Source of the DNA: Sulfitobacter sp. SK012
GTDB taxonomy: Bacteria > Pseudomonadota > Alphaproteobacteria > Rhodobacterales > Rhodobacteraceae
Assembly (NCBI RefSeq): GCF_003352085.1
Contig: NZ_CP025806.1
Coordinates: 1-64,000, forward strand
Direction of reading: 5' to 3'
Length of the DNA stretch: 64,000 nt
The notes below the pieces were generated by a model that did not search any database, was not told where the DNA came from, and worked only from the letters and a program-made list of their open reading frames with translations. The position numbers were made by a program, and so were the translations under genes. Each line of letters begins with the position of its first letter. Within the stretch, counting starts at the first letter, position 1. Below are positions 25,654 to 35,455 of the stretch, piece by piece.

Positions 25654-26760
25654 ATGCCATCAGTCCCATCGCATATGTCAGCAGTCCTTCTTACAGGTCA
25701 TGGCGGATTGGAAAAACTGGAATTTCGCCATGACGTTCCAGTCCCTGTTCCCGGACCGGAAGAAGTGTTGATCCAGGTCTTTGCAGCGGGGATAAACAAC
25801 ACAGATATCAACACGCGGATTGGATGGTATTCCAAAGGTGTCACTGCAGACACGGCCTCCGGTGGGGCAACGGGCCTAGACAGTGCGAAGGACGACGATG
25901 CGACGTGGTCAGGTGTCGCGATGGCGTTTCCGCGCATCCAGGGTGCCGATGTCTGTGGACGCATCGTTGCAGTTGGCGAAAAAGTTGGTACTGCCCGCAT
26001 CGGAGAACGTGTTCTTGTGCGCAATATGTTACGGTCCTACGTGGATTACCGACCCTATGAATGTTGGACGTTCGGCAGCGAATGCGACGGCGGATTTGCG
26101 CAATATGCCAAGGCTCCCGCGCGTGAGACCCACGTGGTTCATTGTGATTGGTCGGACGCGGAGCTGGCCTCTGTTCCGTGCGCCTACTCTACGGCGGAAA
26201 ACATGCTCCACCATGTTAATTTAGGCGCGGAAACGGTGCTGATCACGGGTGCATCGGGTGGTGTCGGCTCGGCCGCCGTGCAGCTGGCCAAACGTCGCGG
26301 TGCCAAGGTTATTGCGATGTCGTCGCCCTCCAAAACCCGTGAGGTACTGGCCCTCGGTGCCGATCAGGTCATTGATCGCAACGCCGATCTCGTAGCGGAA
26401 CTTGGGGACGGCAGCGTCGACGTGGTTGTCGATCTGGTCGCGGGCCCGCAATGGTCTTCCTTCTTGGATGTGTTGCGTCGAGGTGGGCGTTATGCGGCGG
26501 CTGGTGCAATCGCCGGACCTATTGTTGAAATCGATATACGCACGCTGTACCTCAAGGATCTGACCCTGTTTGGCTGTACTTTCCAAGAGGATGAAATCTT
26601 TGCCGATCTCATCTCATATATCGAAGCAGGGGACATTCGCCCCGTCGTTGCCAAATCCTATCCGTTGGCCGAAATCGCGAGAGCTCAGGAAGATTTCCTT
26701 GCTAAGAAACACACCGGCAAGCTTGTGCTTATTCCACCGGGATACACCCATGAAAATTGA
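25654..26760 (+). CDS. Zinc-type alcohol dehydrogenase-family (MDR) oxidoreductase
   Basis: The protein is 368 aa and its start follows AGGTGAAG. It has the MDR N-terminal GroES-like domain (VPGPEEVLIQVFAAGINNTDINTR) and the NAD(P) motif TGASGGVGSAAVQLAK (about 190-210). The usual GHE zinc motif is replaced by GADVCGRIVAVG, which places it nearer quinone oxidoreductase-like or zinc-independent members. It should reduce or oxidise an alcohol, aldehyde or quinone using NAD(P)H. It overlaps the next gene, an enolase-superfamily enzyme, by 11 bp, so the two act in one pathway. The substrate is unknown. Confidence 0.85.
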   Translation: MPSVPSHMSAVLLTGHGGLEKLEFRHDVPVPVPGPEEVLIQVFAAGINNTDINTRIGWYSKGVTADTASGGATGLDSAKDDDATWSGVAMAFPRIQGADVCGRIVAVGEKVGTARIGERVLVRNMLRSYVDYRPYECWTFGSECDGGFAQYAKAPARETHVVHCDWSDAELASVPCAYSTAENMLHHVNLGAETVLITGASGGVGSAAVQLAKRRGAKVIAMSSPSKTREVLALGADQVIDRNADLVAELGDGSVDVVVDLVAGPQWSSFLDVLRRGGRYAAAGAIAGPIVEIDIRTLYLKDLTLFGCTFQEDEIFADLISYIEAGDIRPVVAKSYPLAEIARAQEDFLAKKHTGKLVLIPPGYTHEN

Positions 26761-27874
26761 AATAATTGAAGTTTATCAAGTCGACCTTCCATATTCAGGC
26801 GGCGTCTACACCTTATCGGGTGGTCGCGAATACCGTTCGTTTGACGCGACTATTGTGCGGATCGAAACTGCCTGCGGCATTGAAGGTTGGGGTGAAAGCA
26901 CTCCCTTCGGTGCGACCTATATCGCTGCGCATGCCTTGGGCGTGCGGGCAGGCATCGCTGAAATCGCGCCACACCTTATCGGGCGCGATCCCCGGCAGGT
27001 CGAACGGATCAACGAAGTAATGCAGGGGGCTCTGGTGGGCCATAACCACTCCAAGGCAGCTCTTGATATTGCCTGTTGGGATATCTTTGGAAAATCCGTT
27101 GGCCTTCCGGTCTGTGAATTACTGGGCGGCTCAACTGGTCATCGTCTGCCGACAATTTCTTCGATTTATGCGGGCACGCCGGACGATATGCGCACCCGCG
27201 TCGCCGCGCATCGCACAAAGGGATTTATGGGACATTCGATCAAGATCGGTGCGCTGGACGTTGAGGGCGGACCCGCCTTGGATGCAGAGCGGATCGCAGC
27301 CTGTTTGGCAGACCGCCGTCCGGGCGAATTTTTCCTCGCTGACGCCAACGGCGGCTTGATTCCAGAAACGGCGCTCAGGATGTTGCGGCTGTTGCCAAGC
27401 GGCTTGGATTTCACGCTAGAAGCGCCTTGTGCGACATGGGGAGAAACGCTGTCGTTGCGGAAACGGTGTAATGTCCCGATTATTATGGATGAACTGGCGC
27501 AAGACGACGCCGACATCATTCAGATCATTGCGTGTGACGCAGCAGACGGAATTGGTCTGAAGATATCCAAATCCGGCGGATTGACACCGGGGAGGCGTCA
27601 ACGTGACATTGCCTGCGCTGCGGGTCTGACCGTGTCGGTCCAAGATACAGTAGGATCAACCATTGCGTTTGCGGGCATAGTGCATCTTGGCGCGACAGTA
27701 CCGCAGCGCAACCTGCGCTGCATCCTTGATTGCCGCGAAATGGTCACCCTGACCACAGCGAAATTCGATGCGCCCGTCGTCGACGGCGGCGTACATGTGC
27801 CAGATCTACCAGGGCTCGGGTTGGTTGTGAACACGAATGTACTTGGTGATCCGATAGAGACATTTCGATGTTGA
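26750..27874 (+). CDS. Enolase-superfamily dehydratase (cis-3-hydroxyproline dehydratase-like)
   Basis: The protein is 374 aa from the ATG at 26750, inside the end of the previous gene. The N-terminal capping domain starts MKIEIIEVYQVDLPYSGGVYTLSGGREY, the style of the cis-3-hydroxy-L-proline dehydratase branch. Metal ligands are D in LADANGG, E in TLEAPCAT and D in IMDELAQDD, and the late block IGLKISKSGGLTPG is also that subgroup's. The KxK of mandelate racemases is reduced to one Lys (HSIKIGAL). A role in hydroxyproline or betaine-like compound degradation is plausible but unproven. Confidence 0.85.
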   Translation: MKIEIIEVYQVDLPYSGGVYTLSGGREYRSFDATIVRIETACGIEGWGESTPFGATYIAAHALGVRAGIAEIAPHLIGRDPRQVERINEVMQGALVGHNHSKAALDIACWDIFGKSVGLPVCELLGGSTGHRLPTISSIYAGTPDDMRTRVAAHRTKGFMGHSIKIGALDVEGGPALDAERIAACLADRRPGEFFLADANGGLIPETALRMLRLLPSGLDFTLEAPCATWGETLSLRKRCNVPIIMDELAQDDADIIQIIACDAADGIGLKISKSGGLTPGRRQRDIACAAGLTVSVQDTVGSTIAFAGIVHLGATVPQRNLRCILDCREMVTLTTAKFDAPVVDGGVHVPDLPGLGLVVNTNVLGDPIETFRC

Positions 27875-28251
27875 GTTCTGATTTCTGGGCATTCCGGATC
27901 AGTTCAGCGCTACCGTCAGTCAAACCCAATTTAGCAGCGGATACGGCTTTGTTGCACGAATACGTTGATGGGATTCATTGTATGAATCCAGCGTGATAGC
28001 TTACGGCATGCGCAGTTGGGCCACCTACGAAGTACAAGACCAAGAGTTGATCGTATTACAATGACAGCTTGGCCAAAGTTGGACCAGGGAGGCATTTCAT
28101 TGATGATTATGACGCTTGCGAAAAATGTTCGGCCTTGATTAAGTCCGAGACAATAAGAGGTACGATTTTCGGGTGGCTACACTAGCTTTATTGTGGCGGC
28201 GAAGGCACTTATAAAAGCATAAAGCAGCGAGCTTTTGGACGGCGTGTGTCG
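27875..28251. other. Gene-free interval with a possible insertion-sequence end
   Basis: No gene was found. The stretch CGGCTTTGTTGCACGAAT near 27943-27960 looks like the terminal repeat of an IS5-group element, and 11 bp further lies a perfect inverted repeat GGATTCAT-TGT-ATGAATCC (27971-27989). It may be a remnant of an excised or decayed insertion sequence. The rest is AT-richer intergenic sequence. Confidence 0.45.
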
Positions 28252-28713
28252 CTAGATTGCCAGGGCAGAAGTGTCCTTGACGACCTCAAGAATGACAGAG
28301 CTTTGCATTTCTCTAACACCGGGCAGTGTGACCAGTTTTTTCTGTAGTAGCTGTTGGTAGTGTTCAATGTCCCTAACCGATATGCGTAGATAGAAATCGA
28401 AATCCCCCAAGATAAGGAGAGCAATCTGGATTTCCGGAATGCCGCGTGCCGCTTTTTTGAACGCTTCGAGCGTCCCCTCTTCGTGGTTGTCCAACTTGAT
28501 ACGCACGATGACCAATGTCTGGAAACCCAACTTTTTAGGATCAAGCACTGTGCGTTTTCCGAGCACAATACCGCTTGATTGAAGTTGGGATATCCTCCGG
28601 GAGCAGGGCGATTGCGACAGGCCAACTCTTTCAGCAATTTCAGTGACTGACAGCGCCCCGTCGCTTTGCATTACGCGAAGAATTTTCAGATCCATCTCGT
28701 CTAGAGTTTGCAT
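28252..28713 (-). CDS. Lrp/AsnC-family regulator (BkdR-like)
   Basis: The protein is 153 aa, normal for Lrp/AsnC. The helix-turn-helix is LSVTEIAERVGLSQSPCSRRISQLQSSGIV and the C-terminal RAM domain begins after GKRTVLDPKKLGFQTLVIVRI. It is divergent from the branched-chain keto acid dehydrogenase cluster, the same arrangement as bkdR in Pseudomonas, so it probably activates that operon in response to branched-chain amino acids. A perfect 14-bp palindrome in the shared promoter region is a good binding-site candidate. Confidence 0.9.
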   Translation of the reverse strand: MQTLDEMDLKILRVMQSDGALSVTEIAERVGLSQSPCSRRISQLQSSGIVLGKRTVLDPKKLGFQTLVIVRIKLDNHEEGTLEAFKKAARGIPEIQIALLILGDFDFYLRISVRDIEHYQQLLQKKLVTLPGVREMQSSVILEVVKDTSALAI

Positions 28714-28787
28714 GAATTAGCTCCATTTTGCCGAATATCACTAAAACCTATGCACAATTTATGGCCCCTATGGGCTAGATTGGCAAC

Positions 28788-28801
28788 AACTTGCGCAAGT
28801 T
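28788..28801. promoter_or_regulatory. Perfect palindrome in the bkd promoter region
   Basis: AACTTGCGCAAGTT is fully self-complementary and lies 44 bp before the thiolase ATG in the divergent promoter shared with the Lrp-type gene. It fits the size of an Lrp/AsnC operator. Confidence 0.55.
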
Positions 28802-28845
28802 TGCAACTATATTGACCAAAATCAACTGTTATTGGAGATTCTGAC

Positions 28846-30024
28846 ATGCAAAGAGTCGCATTGATTGGCGCGCGTAGGACACCAATGGCTGCATTTCAGG
28901 GGTCGTTGTCATCGCTTTCCGCGCCAGAGCTTGCTGCTGTTGCGATCATGGCCGCCGTCACAGATGCGGCTATCGCGCACGAACAGATTGACGAAGCAGC
29001 GATCGGGCTGGTGTTGTCTGCAGGGGTAGGGCAGGCGCCTGCGCGACAGGCTGTTCTAAAGGCCGGCTTGCCACAGTCTATTCCGGCCACCACCATAAGC
29101 AAAGTTTGCGGCTCCGGGATGAAGGCCATCATTGATGCCGCCGGGCGTATAAGGGCAGGTGACGGGGCGATTATGATCGCCGGCGGCATGGAGAGCATGT
29201 CCAACGCGCCACATTTTCTGCCGACATCGCGCAATGGAAAGCGCTTGGGTCACGGTCAGATGGTTGACCACATGTTTTTTGACGGGCTTGAAGACGCCTA
29301 CGAGCAAGGTGCATTGATGGGAACGTTCGCCGAGATGTGCGCGGATGAATACGCTTTCAGCCGTAAGGCGCAGGATGATTTCGCTATACGCTCCCTTGCT
29401 CGTGCGCTGGCGGCTCAAAAGCAGGGAGGCTTTGATACGGAAATTGCGGGAGTCACCGTATCTACTCGTTCGGGCGACGTGATCGTCAGCGAGGATGAGC
29501 AGCCCGGCGCGGCGCGTCCAGATAAGATTCCGCACCTAAAACCCGCCTTTCGGCCTGATGGGACTGTGACCGCCGCAAGTTCGTCGTCAATTTCGGATGG
29601 TGCAGCGGCGCTGGTTCTGGCTTCTGAGGCTGCCGTTGAGAAGCAGGGTCTGGGTCCACGGGCATGGATTGTCGGGACTGCATCTCATGCGCAGGCACCG
29701 CGCTTGTTTACGACTGCGCCGGTCATGGCGACACGTAAGTTGCTGGAAAATCTGCGCTGGAAGGCGTCAGATGTGGACTTGTGGGAAGTTAACGAAGCCT
29801 TTGCCGTTGTGCCAATGGCGTTCATGCGCGACCTCAACGTTCAGGATGATTGCGTCAACGTCAACGGCGGCGCCTGTGCGCTTGGCCATCCAATCGGGGC
29901 GTCTGGTGCGCGCATCGTTGTAACACTTCTGCACGCGCTGGAGGCACGGGGGTTGAGGCGGGGCATTGCATCAATCTGTATCGGGGGCGGTGAAGCCCTT
30001 TCAATTGCCATCGAAAGAGACTGA
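28846..30024 (+). CDS. Acetyl-CoA acyltransferase (thiolase)
   Basis: The protein is 392 aa and its start follows GGAG. The nucleophilic Cys is in [11 protein letters not shown] (C88), the activating His is in [17 protein letters not shown], and the second Cys is in [10 protein letters not shown]. So all catalytic blocks are present. In this operon it most likely cleaves 2-methylacetoacetyl-CoA, the last step of isoleucine degradation, to acetyl-CoA and propionyl-CoA. The acyl-CoA dehydrogenase starts 1 bp after its stop. It could also act on acetoacetyl-CoA. Confidence 0.92.
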   Translation: MQRVALIGARRTPMAAFQGSLSSLSAPELAAVAIMAAVTDAAIAHEQIDEAAIGLVLSAGVGQAPARQAVLKAGLPQSIPATTISKVCGSGMKAIIDAAGRIRAGDGAIMIAGGMESMSNAPHFLPTSRNGKRLGHGQMVDHMFFDGLEDAYEQGALMGTFAEMCADEYAFSRKAQDDFAIRSLARALAAQKQGGFDTEIAGVTVSTRSGDVIVSEDEQPGAARPDKIPHLKPAFRPDGTVTAASSSSISDGAAALVLASEAAVEKQGLGPRAWIVGTASHAQAPRLFTTAPVMATRKLLENLRWKASDVDLWEVNEAFAVVPMAFMRDLNVQDDCVNVNGGACALGHPIGASGARIVVTLLHALEARGLRRGIASICIGGGEALSIAIERD

Positions 30025-30025
30025 T

Positions 30026-31177
30026 ATGACCGGAATTTTGACCGAAGAGCAGGAATTGATCCAGAAGACGGCGCGCGATTTCAGCCGAGATCGGCTTGCC
30101 CCCGGCGCTGCCGCACGAGAGGCGGCGGGGTGTATCGAACCGGATGTGATAAACGAGATGGGCAAGCTTGGCTTTCTCGGGATGACTGTTCCCGAAAATC
30201 AGGGAGGGATCGGAACGGATTATGTATCTTATGCGCTTGCTTTGATGGAGATGGCGGCAGGTGATGGAGCTGTTTCAACCATGATGTCAGTCCACAACGC
30301 ACCGTTTTGCGCAATCCTCAGCAGATTTGCTTCACCCGAGCAACAGCAACGGTGGCTAACTCCTGCTGCAGAAGGCGCGTTCATCGGGGCATTTGCCCTA
30401 ACCGAGCCGCATACGGGCAGTGATGCGGCGGCAATCAAATGTTCGGCGCAGCGCAGTGCATCGGGTTATGTATTAAACGGATCAAAGCAGTTTATCACCT
30501 CGGCGCGAATTGCAGGCGGGATCGTCGCCTTTGCCGTCACCGATAAGGACGCCGGAAAAAAGGGTATTAGCGCCTTCTACATAGAACCAGGCGGCCAAGG
30601 TTTCACGGTGGGTGCGCCAGAGCATAAGTTGGGACAAAAAGCATCCGACACATGCACTCTAACTTTCGACAGTCTCGAAGTTGAACCGTCGCATCTGATT
30701 GGCGAAGAAGGGCAGGGGCTGGCCATAGCGCTGTCTTCGCTGGAAACCGGCCGTATAGGTATTGCGGCGCAATCGGTTGGTATGGCGCAGGCCGCACTGG
30801 ATGTAGCGGTTGTCTATGCACAGGACCGCGTCACATTCGGGAAACCAATTGCACAGCATCAGGCAGTGGCGTTCCGGTTGGCGGACATGGACATGCAGGT
30901 TGAGGCCGCACGCCAACTTGTGCTGAACGCGGCGCGACTGAAGGACAGCGGCGCACCTTGTCTTCGCGAAGCCTCGATTGCCAAACTGTTTGCCAGTCAG
31001 ATGGCCGAACGGGTGGTGTCGGATGCGATCCAAACACTGGGTGGCTATGGCTACCTGGCCGACTTCCCGCTTGAACGCATCTATCGCGATGTACGGGTCT
31101 GTCAAATTTATGAGGGAACTTCGGATGTACAGCGCATCAACATTTCACGCGAACTGCTGGGAGGGCGGGCAAGATGA
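30026..31177 (+). CDS. Acyl-CoA dehydrogenase (short/branched-chain type)
   Basis: The protein is 383 aa from the ATG at 30026. It has the family order: [27 protein letters not shown] (FAD-binding region), [26 protein letters not shown], and [36 protein letters not shown] with the catalytic Glu in YEGTS. It should oxidise 2-methylbutyryl-CoA or isobutyryl-CoA made by the downstream keto acid dehydrogenase complex. The 4-bp overlap with the SDR gene supports one operon. An electron-transfer flavoprotein would be supplied from elsewhere. Confidence 0.92.
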   Translation: MTGILTEEQELIQKTARDFSRDRLAPGAAAREAAGCIEPDVINEMGKLGFLGMTVPENQGGIGTDYVSYALALMEMAAGDGAVSTMMSVHNAPFCAILSRFASPEQQQRWLTPAAEGAFIGAFALTEPHTGSDAAAIKCSAQRSASGYVLNGSKQFITSARIAGGIVAFAVTDKDAGKKGISAFYIEPGGQGFTVGAPEHKLGQKASDTCTLTFDSLEVEPSHLIGEEGQGLAIALSSLETGRIGIAAQSVGMAQAALDVAVVYAQDRVTFGKPIAQHQAVAFRLADMDMQVEAARQLVLNAARLKDSGAPCLREASIAKLFASQMAERVVSDAIQTLGGYGYLADFPLERIYRDVRVCQIYEGTSDVQRINISRELLGGRAR

Positions 31178-31941
31178 AACTGAGCTCTGAAATAACGGCC
31201 ATCATTACCGGCGCGGCCTCCGGCCTTGGCCTCGCGGTGGCAGAAGCGCTGGCAGAACGGGATGTGCGGGTTGGCATTCTGGACATGAACGAGGACGAAG
31301 GCCGCGAGGTTGCCGCACGTTTGGGCGGTTCCTTTGCGCGATGTGATGTATCCGATGCAGTGTCGGTCAGTGAGGCGCTGTCTGCGTTGCGCGCGGTACA
31401 TGGGCAAGAGCGGATTTGCGTCAACTGCGCCGGAATTGCCCCCGCGCATCGCAGTGTGTCCAAGGAAGGGGCGCATGATGCTGCGCTTTTTGCCAAGGTG
31501 TGCGGCATCAACCTGATCGGCTCTTTCAATGTTGCAACGCAGTCTGCCGCGGGCATGGTTGGCACCGATGCGACAGGTGCCGACGGCGAACGCGGAGTGA
31601 TCATCAACACCGCTTCAATCGCCGCGTGGGACGGACAGGTGGGACAAATCGCCTATGCTGCGTCCAAGGCCGGGGTGGCCGGTCTGACCCTGCCCATGGC
31701 GCGTGATTTGGCGCGAAGCGGCGTTCGCGTCATGGCGATTGCGCCGGGTATTTTCGGAACCGCAATGGTCACGAGTTTCCCGCAGGAAGTTCAAGATAGC
31801 CTCGCGCAGCATGCTCAATTCCCACCACGTTTAGGCAAACCTGAAGAGTTCGCTTCGCTTGTTTGTCACATCGCAGAAAACACAATGTTGAACGGCGAAG
31901 TTATTCGTTTGGATGCCGGAACAAGGATGCCACCAAAATGA
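31174..31941 (+). CDS. Short-chain dehydrogenase (3-hydroxy-2-methylbutyryl-CoA dehydrogenase-like)
   Basis: The protein is 255 aa. It has the NAD motif GAASGLGLAVAEA, NCAGIAP (the NAG-type block) and the Ser/Tyr/Lys active site in NTASIAAWDGQVGQIAYAASKAG. The sequence around ERDVRVGILDMNEDEG and LARSGVRVMAIAPGIFGTAMV resembles type II 17-beta-HSD/HADH2 proteins, which oxidise 2-methyl-3-hydroxybutyryl-CoA in isoleucine breakdown. It is coupled on both sides by ATGA overlaps. An enoyl-CoA hydratase between this step and the acyl-CoA dehydrogenase is not in the cluster. Confidence 0.88.
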   Translation: MKLSSEITAIITGAASGLGLAVAEALAERDVRVGILDMNEDEGREVAARLGGSFARCDVSDAVSVSEALSALRAVHGQERICVNCAGIAPAHRSVSKEGAHDAALFAKVCGINLIGSFNVATQSAAGMVGTDATGADGERGVIINTASIAAWDGQVGQIAYAASKAGVAGLTLPMARDLARSGVRVMAIAPGIFGTAMVTSFPQEVQDSLAQHAQFPPRLGKPEEFASLVCHIAENTMLNGEVIRLDAGTRMPPK

Positions 31942-33170
31942 GCGATGTTAAACTCAATTTTCCACACCCGCCCGCGCGGCCAGATCAAACACCGGATTTT
32001 TCCGATATCGAGATTCCGCCTGCGGGAAGTTTACCTGTTCCGGCCCTTGATGTCGCCGGACAAGATTGCTGGCCCTTTGCGGTGGGCATGATCCGTGTGC
32101 TGGATGAAGGCAACAAAGCGGTTGGGCCGTGGGCAGAGTATTTAGGCGATGTGCCTGCTGATACTTTGCGCCAAGGACTGCGGGATATGCTGAAAATGCG
32201 TGCTTTGGACCGGCGCATGTTAAATGCGCAGCGGCAGGGTAAGACGTCGTTCTACCTGCTCTGTACCGGCGAAGAGGCGATTGGCTGTGGTTTCCAAAGG
32301 CAACTGGAAGATGGGGATATGAATTTCCCGACCTATCGCCAGCAGACCCTTTTGATTGCAGCTGATTACCCGCTTGAAGCCCTAATGGGCCAGCTCTATT
32401 CAAACGAGCTTGACCCTCTGGGCGGGCGGCAATTGCCGATTATGCATTCGGCCCGCGACTACGGGTTTTTCTCCATCTCGGGCAATCTGGGCACGCAGTA
32501 CGTTCAGGCAGTGGGATGGGCGATGGCCTGCGCGTTGCAGGGCAACGGAAAGATAGCGGCCGGATGGATTGGTGATGGTGCAACTGCGTCGAACGATTTC
32601 CACAGCGCGCTTTTGTCAGCGTCAACCTATCAGCCTCCTGTGGTGCTGAATGTTGTCAATAATCAATGGGCTATTTCAACCAACACAGCCGTTGCCAGAG
32701 GCAAAGGCGAAACCTATGCCGCCCGCGCTCTTGGATATGGTGTTCCGGCGGTGCGGGTGGACGGCAATGACTACCTTGCGGTTCTGGCTGTCTCGCGATG
32801 GGCAATCGAACGCGCACGTAAGGGATATGGACCAATTCTGGTTGAATGGTTCACTTATCGTGCTGCGGCCCATTCCACATCAGATGATCCATCGGCCTAT
32901 CGCGCAAAGGATGAGGCAAAGGCATGGCCTCTGGGTGATCCGGTGGAGCGGCTCAAGATGCACTTGATTGCACGGGGGGACTGGTCCGAAGAACGCCATG
33001 TGCAGGCCGAGGCGGAATTGTTGGACGAAGTATCCCAGGTCCAAAAGAAAGTTGAAGCGCACGGCACGTTTGTTGACCCAAAGCCAACGTCACCTGCGGA
33101 AATTTTCAACGGGGTTTACGCCGAGTTACCCGAACATTTGCGGCGGCAACGCCAAGAAATGGGGTATTGA
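31938..33170 (+). CDS. bkdA1: Branched-chain 2-oxoacid dehydrogenase E1 alpha
   Basis: The protein is 410 aa from the ATG at 31938, overlapping the SDR stop. The thiamine-diphosphate motif reads GDGATASNDFHSALLSA to NVVNNQWAIST (GDG through NN), and the regulated-loop region YRAAAHSTSDDPSAYR is present. With E1 beta it decarboxylates branched-chain 2-oxo acids and acylates the lipoyl arm of E2. E1 beta starts 1 bp after its stop. No mitochondrial-like leader is present. Confidence 0.94.
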   Translation: MSDVKLNFPHPPARPDQTPDFSDIEIPPAGSLPVPALDVAGQDCWPFAVGMIRVLDEGNKAVGPWAEYLGDVPADTLRQGLRDMLKMRALDRRMLNAQRQGKTSFYLLCTGEEAIGCGFQRQLEDGDMNFPTYRQQTLLIAADYPLEALMGQLYSNELDPLGGRQLPIMHSARDYGFFSISGNLGTQYVQAVGWAMACALQGNGKIAAGWIGDGATASNDFHSALLSASTYQPPVVLNVVNNQWAISTNTAVARGKGETYAARALGYGVPAVRVDGNDYLAVLAVSRWAIERARKGYGPILVEWFTYRAAAHSTSDDPSAYRAKDEAKAWPLGDPVERLKMHLIARGDWSEERHVQAEAELLDEVSQVQKKVEAHGTFVDPKPTSPAEIFNGVYAELPEHLRRQRQEMGY

Positions 33171-33171
33171 G

Positions 33172-34185
33172 ATGGCCCGAATGAGTATGATTGAAGCCTT
33201 GCGCAGCGCGATGGATGTGGCGCTGGAGCGCGATCCAAGCGTCATTGTTTTCGGTGAGGACGTCGGATATTTCGGCGGCGTTTTTCGCTGCACCGCAGGT
33301 CTGCAGAGCAAGTATGGCGAGGAACGTGTGTTTGACACGCCGATCAATGAAAGCGCCATCGTTGGCCTGGCCGTTGGCATGGCGGCTCAGGGTATGAAGC
33401 CCTGCGTCGAGATCCAGTTCGCTGATTACGTGTTTCCCGCCTACGATCAGATCACCCAAGAAGCCGCGCGTTTGCGGCACCGGTCCAACGGTCAGTTTAC
33501 CTGTCCGTTGGTTGTACGCATGCCGACCGGTGGCGGTATTTTTGGCGGTCAGACACATAGTCAAAGCCCCGAGGCGCTCTTTACCCATGTGGCGGGTCTG
33601 AAAGTTGTGATACCGGCGACGCCCTATGACGCGAAGGGGTTGCTGATAGCGGCCATCGAGGACCCCGATCCGGTGATCTTTCTCGAGCCGAAGCGCATCT
33701 ACAATGGGCCGTTTTATGGCGATCATTCGGGGAAATCAGTCTCCTGGGCGACGCATCCTGCAGGCGAAGTGCCGGAGGAGCATTATTCAGTGCCATTGGG
33801 CAAAGCCTCCGTTGTGCGGGAAGGTGCGGACGTGACCGTCCTGACTTATGGTACAATGGTCTATGTGACCGAGGCCGCGGTCAAAGTGGCTGGTGTTGAC
33901 GCCGAGATTATTGATCTTCGCAGTCTATTGCCGCTTGATCTGGAAACGATCCGTAAGTCGGTTGAAAAGACTGGTCGATGTGTCGTGGTTCACGAGGCGA
34001 CCCGAACCAGCGGGTTTGGCGCGGAACTCATCGCGGAAGTACAAGAGACGTGCTTTTGGCATCTGCGTTCACCGATCCAGCGGATCGCGGGATGGGACGC
34101 ACCTTATCCCCACGCACAGGAATGGGACTATTTTCCAAGCACCGAGCGAATTGCTCGTGCTCTTACAAAAACTATGGAGGATTGA
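33172..34185 (+). CDS. bkdA2: Branched-chain 2-oxoacid dehydrogenase E1 beta
   Basis: The protein is 337 aa from the ATG at 33172. It has family blocks SVIVFGEDVGYFGGVFRCT, RVFDTPINESAIVGLAVGMA, EIQFADYVFPAYDQI and EIIDLRSLLPLD, all expected for a transketolase-like beta subunit. It forms the alpha2-beta2 E1 with the preceding gene product. E2 starts 1 bp after its stop. The small spacing keeps subunit ratios matched. Confidence 0.94.
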   Translation: MARMSMIEALRSAMDVALERDPSVIVFGEDVGYFGGVFRCTAGLQSKYGEERVFDTPINESAIVGLAVGMAAQGMKPCVEIQFADYVFPAYDQITQEAARLRHRSNGQFTCPLVVRMPTGGGIFGGQTHSQSPEALFTHVAGLKVVIPATPYDAKGLLIAAIEDPDPVIFLEPKRIYNGPFYGDHSGKSVSWATHPAGEVPEEHYSVPLGKASVVREGADVTVLTYGTMVYVTEAAVKVAGVDAEIIDLRSLLPLDLETIRKSVEKTGRCVVVHEATRTSGFGAELIAEVQETCFWHLRSPIQRIAGWDAPYPHAQEWDYFPSTERIARALTKTMED

Positions 34186-34186
34186 C

Positions 34187-35455
34187 ATGGGGTTAAGCAG
34201 TATCCGCATTCCCGACGTCGGTGAAGGTGTCGCACAGGTTGAACTGGTCGAGTGGCACGTAAAGCCGGGCGATATGGTGAAAGAAGACGATATCATTGCG
34301 GCAGTGATGACCGACAAAGCCACCGTTGAAATCCCCTGCCTCTATACAGGCACAATCGTGTCACTGGGTGCTGAGATTGGTGAAACGGTCGCCGTAGGGG
34401 CCACACTTGTCACAATCGAGCATGACGGCGAGGCCAGTGAAGCAGGAGCGGATGCCGTTGCCAAACCAGAGGTGACCGCGCAGGATCCAAAAACCTCGGA
34501 ACCGCCAGCCAAGCCAGCATCAAAGCCTGCTTCACCTGCCCAACCGATTGGCGGTGCCCATGCGCCGCGCGCCGAAGGCGAGATGCCATTGGCGTCACCC
34601 GCCGTGCGCGCCCGCGCACGAGACGCTGGAATTGATCTGAGGATGGTATCGGGCTCGGGTCCAGCGGGCCGGATTACCCAATCAGACCTTGATGCGGTAT
34701 TCGCCTCCGGTCCGGGAATGAGGTCAACGCGCCAGGGTTCCGGACGTAGAGAGGGGGCCGAAGATATCCGTGTAATCGGATTGCGTCGCAAGATTGCAGA
34801 CCGGATGTCGCTTGCGAATACGCGCATCCCGCATATCACAGTGATTGAGGAAATCGATGTGACCGCAATCGAGGATTTGCGGGCGGCGATGAACCTTGAC
34901 CGGGGCGAAAGACCCAAGTTGACCATGTTGCCATTCGTCACTGCGGCACTTTGTCGTGCGATACTGAAACACCCTGAAATGAATGCGCATTTTGACGATG
35001 ATGGCGGTGTTATCACGCGCCATAACCCAGTTCACATCGGGATTGCCACGATGACCGACGGTGGTCTGGTCGTGCCAGTGCTGCGCCACGCCGAAGCGCT
35101 TGGTCCTTTTTCCACGGCATCCGAGATTGCGCGCCTTGCCGAGGTGGCCCGCGCAGGAAAGGCCAAACGCGAGGAACTTTCGGGGTCGACGATTACGATC
35201 ACCTCGCTTGGACCATTGGGTGCCCTTGCCACGACGCCGATCATCAATCACCCCGAAGTGGCTATTCTGGGTATTAACAAAATGGCTGTGCGGCCCTTGT
35301 GGGACGGCCAGCAATTCGTGCCGCGCAAGATGATGAACATCTCGGCCAGCTTTGACCATAGGGTCATTGACGGTTGGGATGCGGCCAGCTTTGTCGCGCT
35401 GACCAAGCGGCTTTTGGAGAATCCGGCAATGATCTTCATGGAGGCAGAAGCATGA
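34187..35455 (+). CDS. bkdB: Branched-chain 2-oxoacid dehydrogenase E2 (lipoamide acyltransferase)
   Basis: The protein is 422 aa. One N-terminal lipoyl domain has the modified Lys in MTDKATVE (K44). A Pro/Ala-rich linker follows (about 85-130), then a peripheral subunit-binding domain (SPAVRARARDAGIDL ... GSGPAGRITQSDL). The catalytic domain ends with ASFDHRVIDGWDAA, which carries the active His. It forms the core of the complex and passes the acyl group to CoA. It overlaps lpd by 4 bp. Confidence 0.94.
   Translation: MGLSSIRIPDVGEGVAQVELVEWHVKPGDMVKEDDIIAAVMTDKATVEIPCLYTGTIVSLGAEIGETVAVGATLVTIEHDGEASEAGADAVAKPEVTAQDPKTSEPPAKPASKPASPAQPIGGAHAPRAEGEMPLASPAVRARARDAGIDLRMVSGSGPAGRITQSDLDAVFASGPGMRSTRQGSGRREGAEDIRVIGLRRKIADRMSLANTRIPHITVIEEIDVTAIEDLRAAMNLDRGERPKLTMLPFVTAALCRAILKHPEMNAHFDDDGGVITRHNPVHIGIATMTDGGLVVPVLRHAEALGPFSTASEIARLAEVARAGKAKREELSGSTITITSLGPLGALATTPIINHPEVAILGINKMAVRPLWDGQQFVPRKMMNISASFDHRVIDGWDAASFVALTKRLLENPAMIFMEAEA

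Noticed and set aside
20026..27874. The two enolase-superfamily enzymes as muconate cycloisomerases partnering the pcaGH-like pair
   Set aside because: Active-site patterns fit dehydratase/racemase branches, and they lie more than 29 kb away under different regulators.
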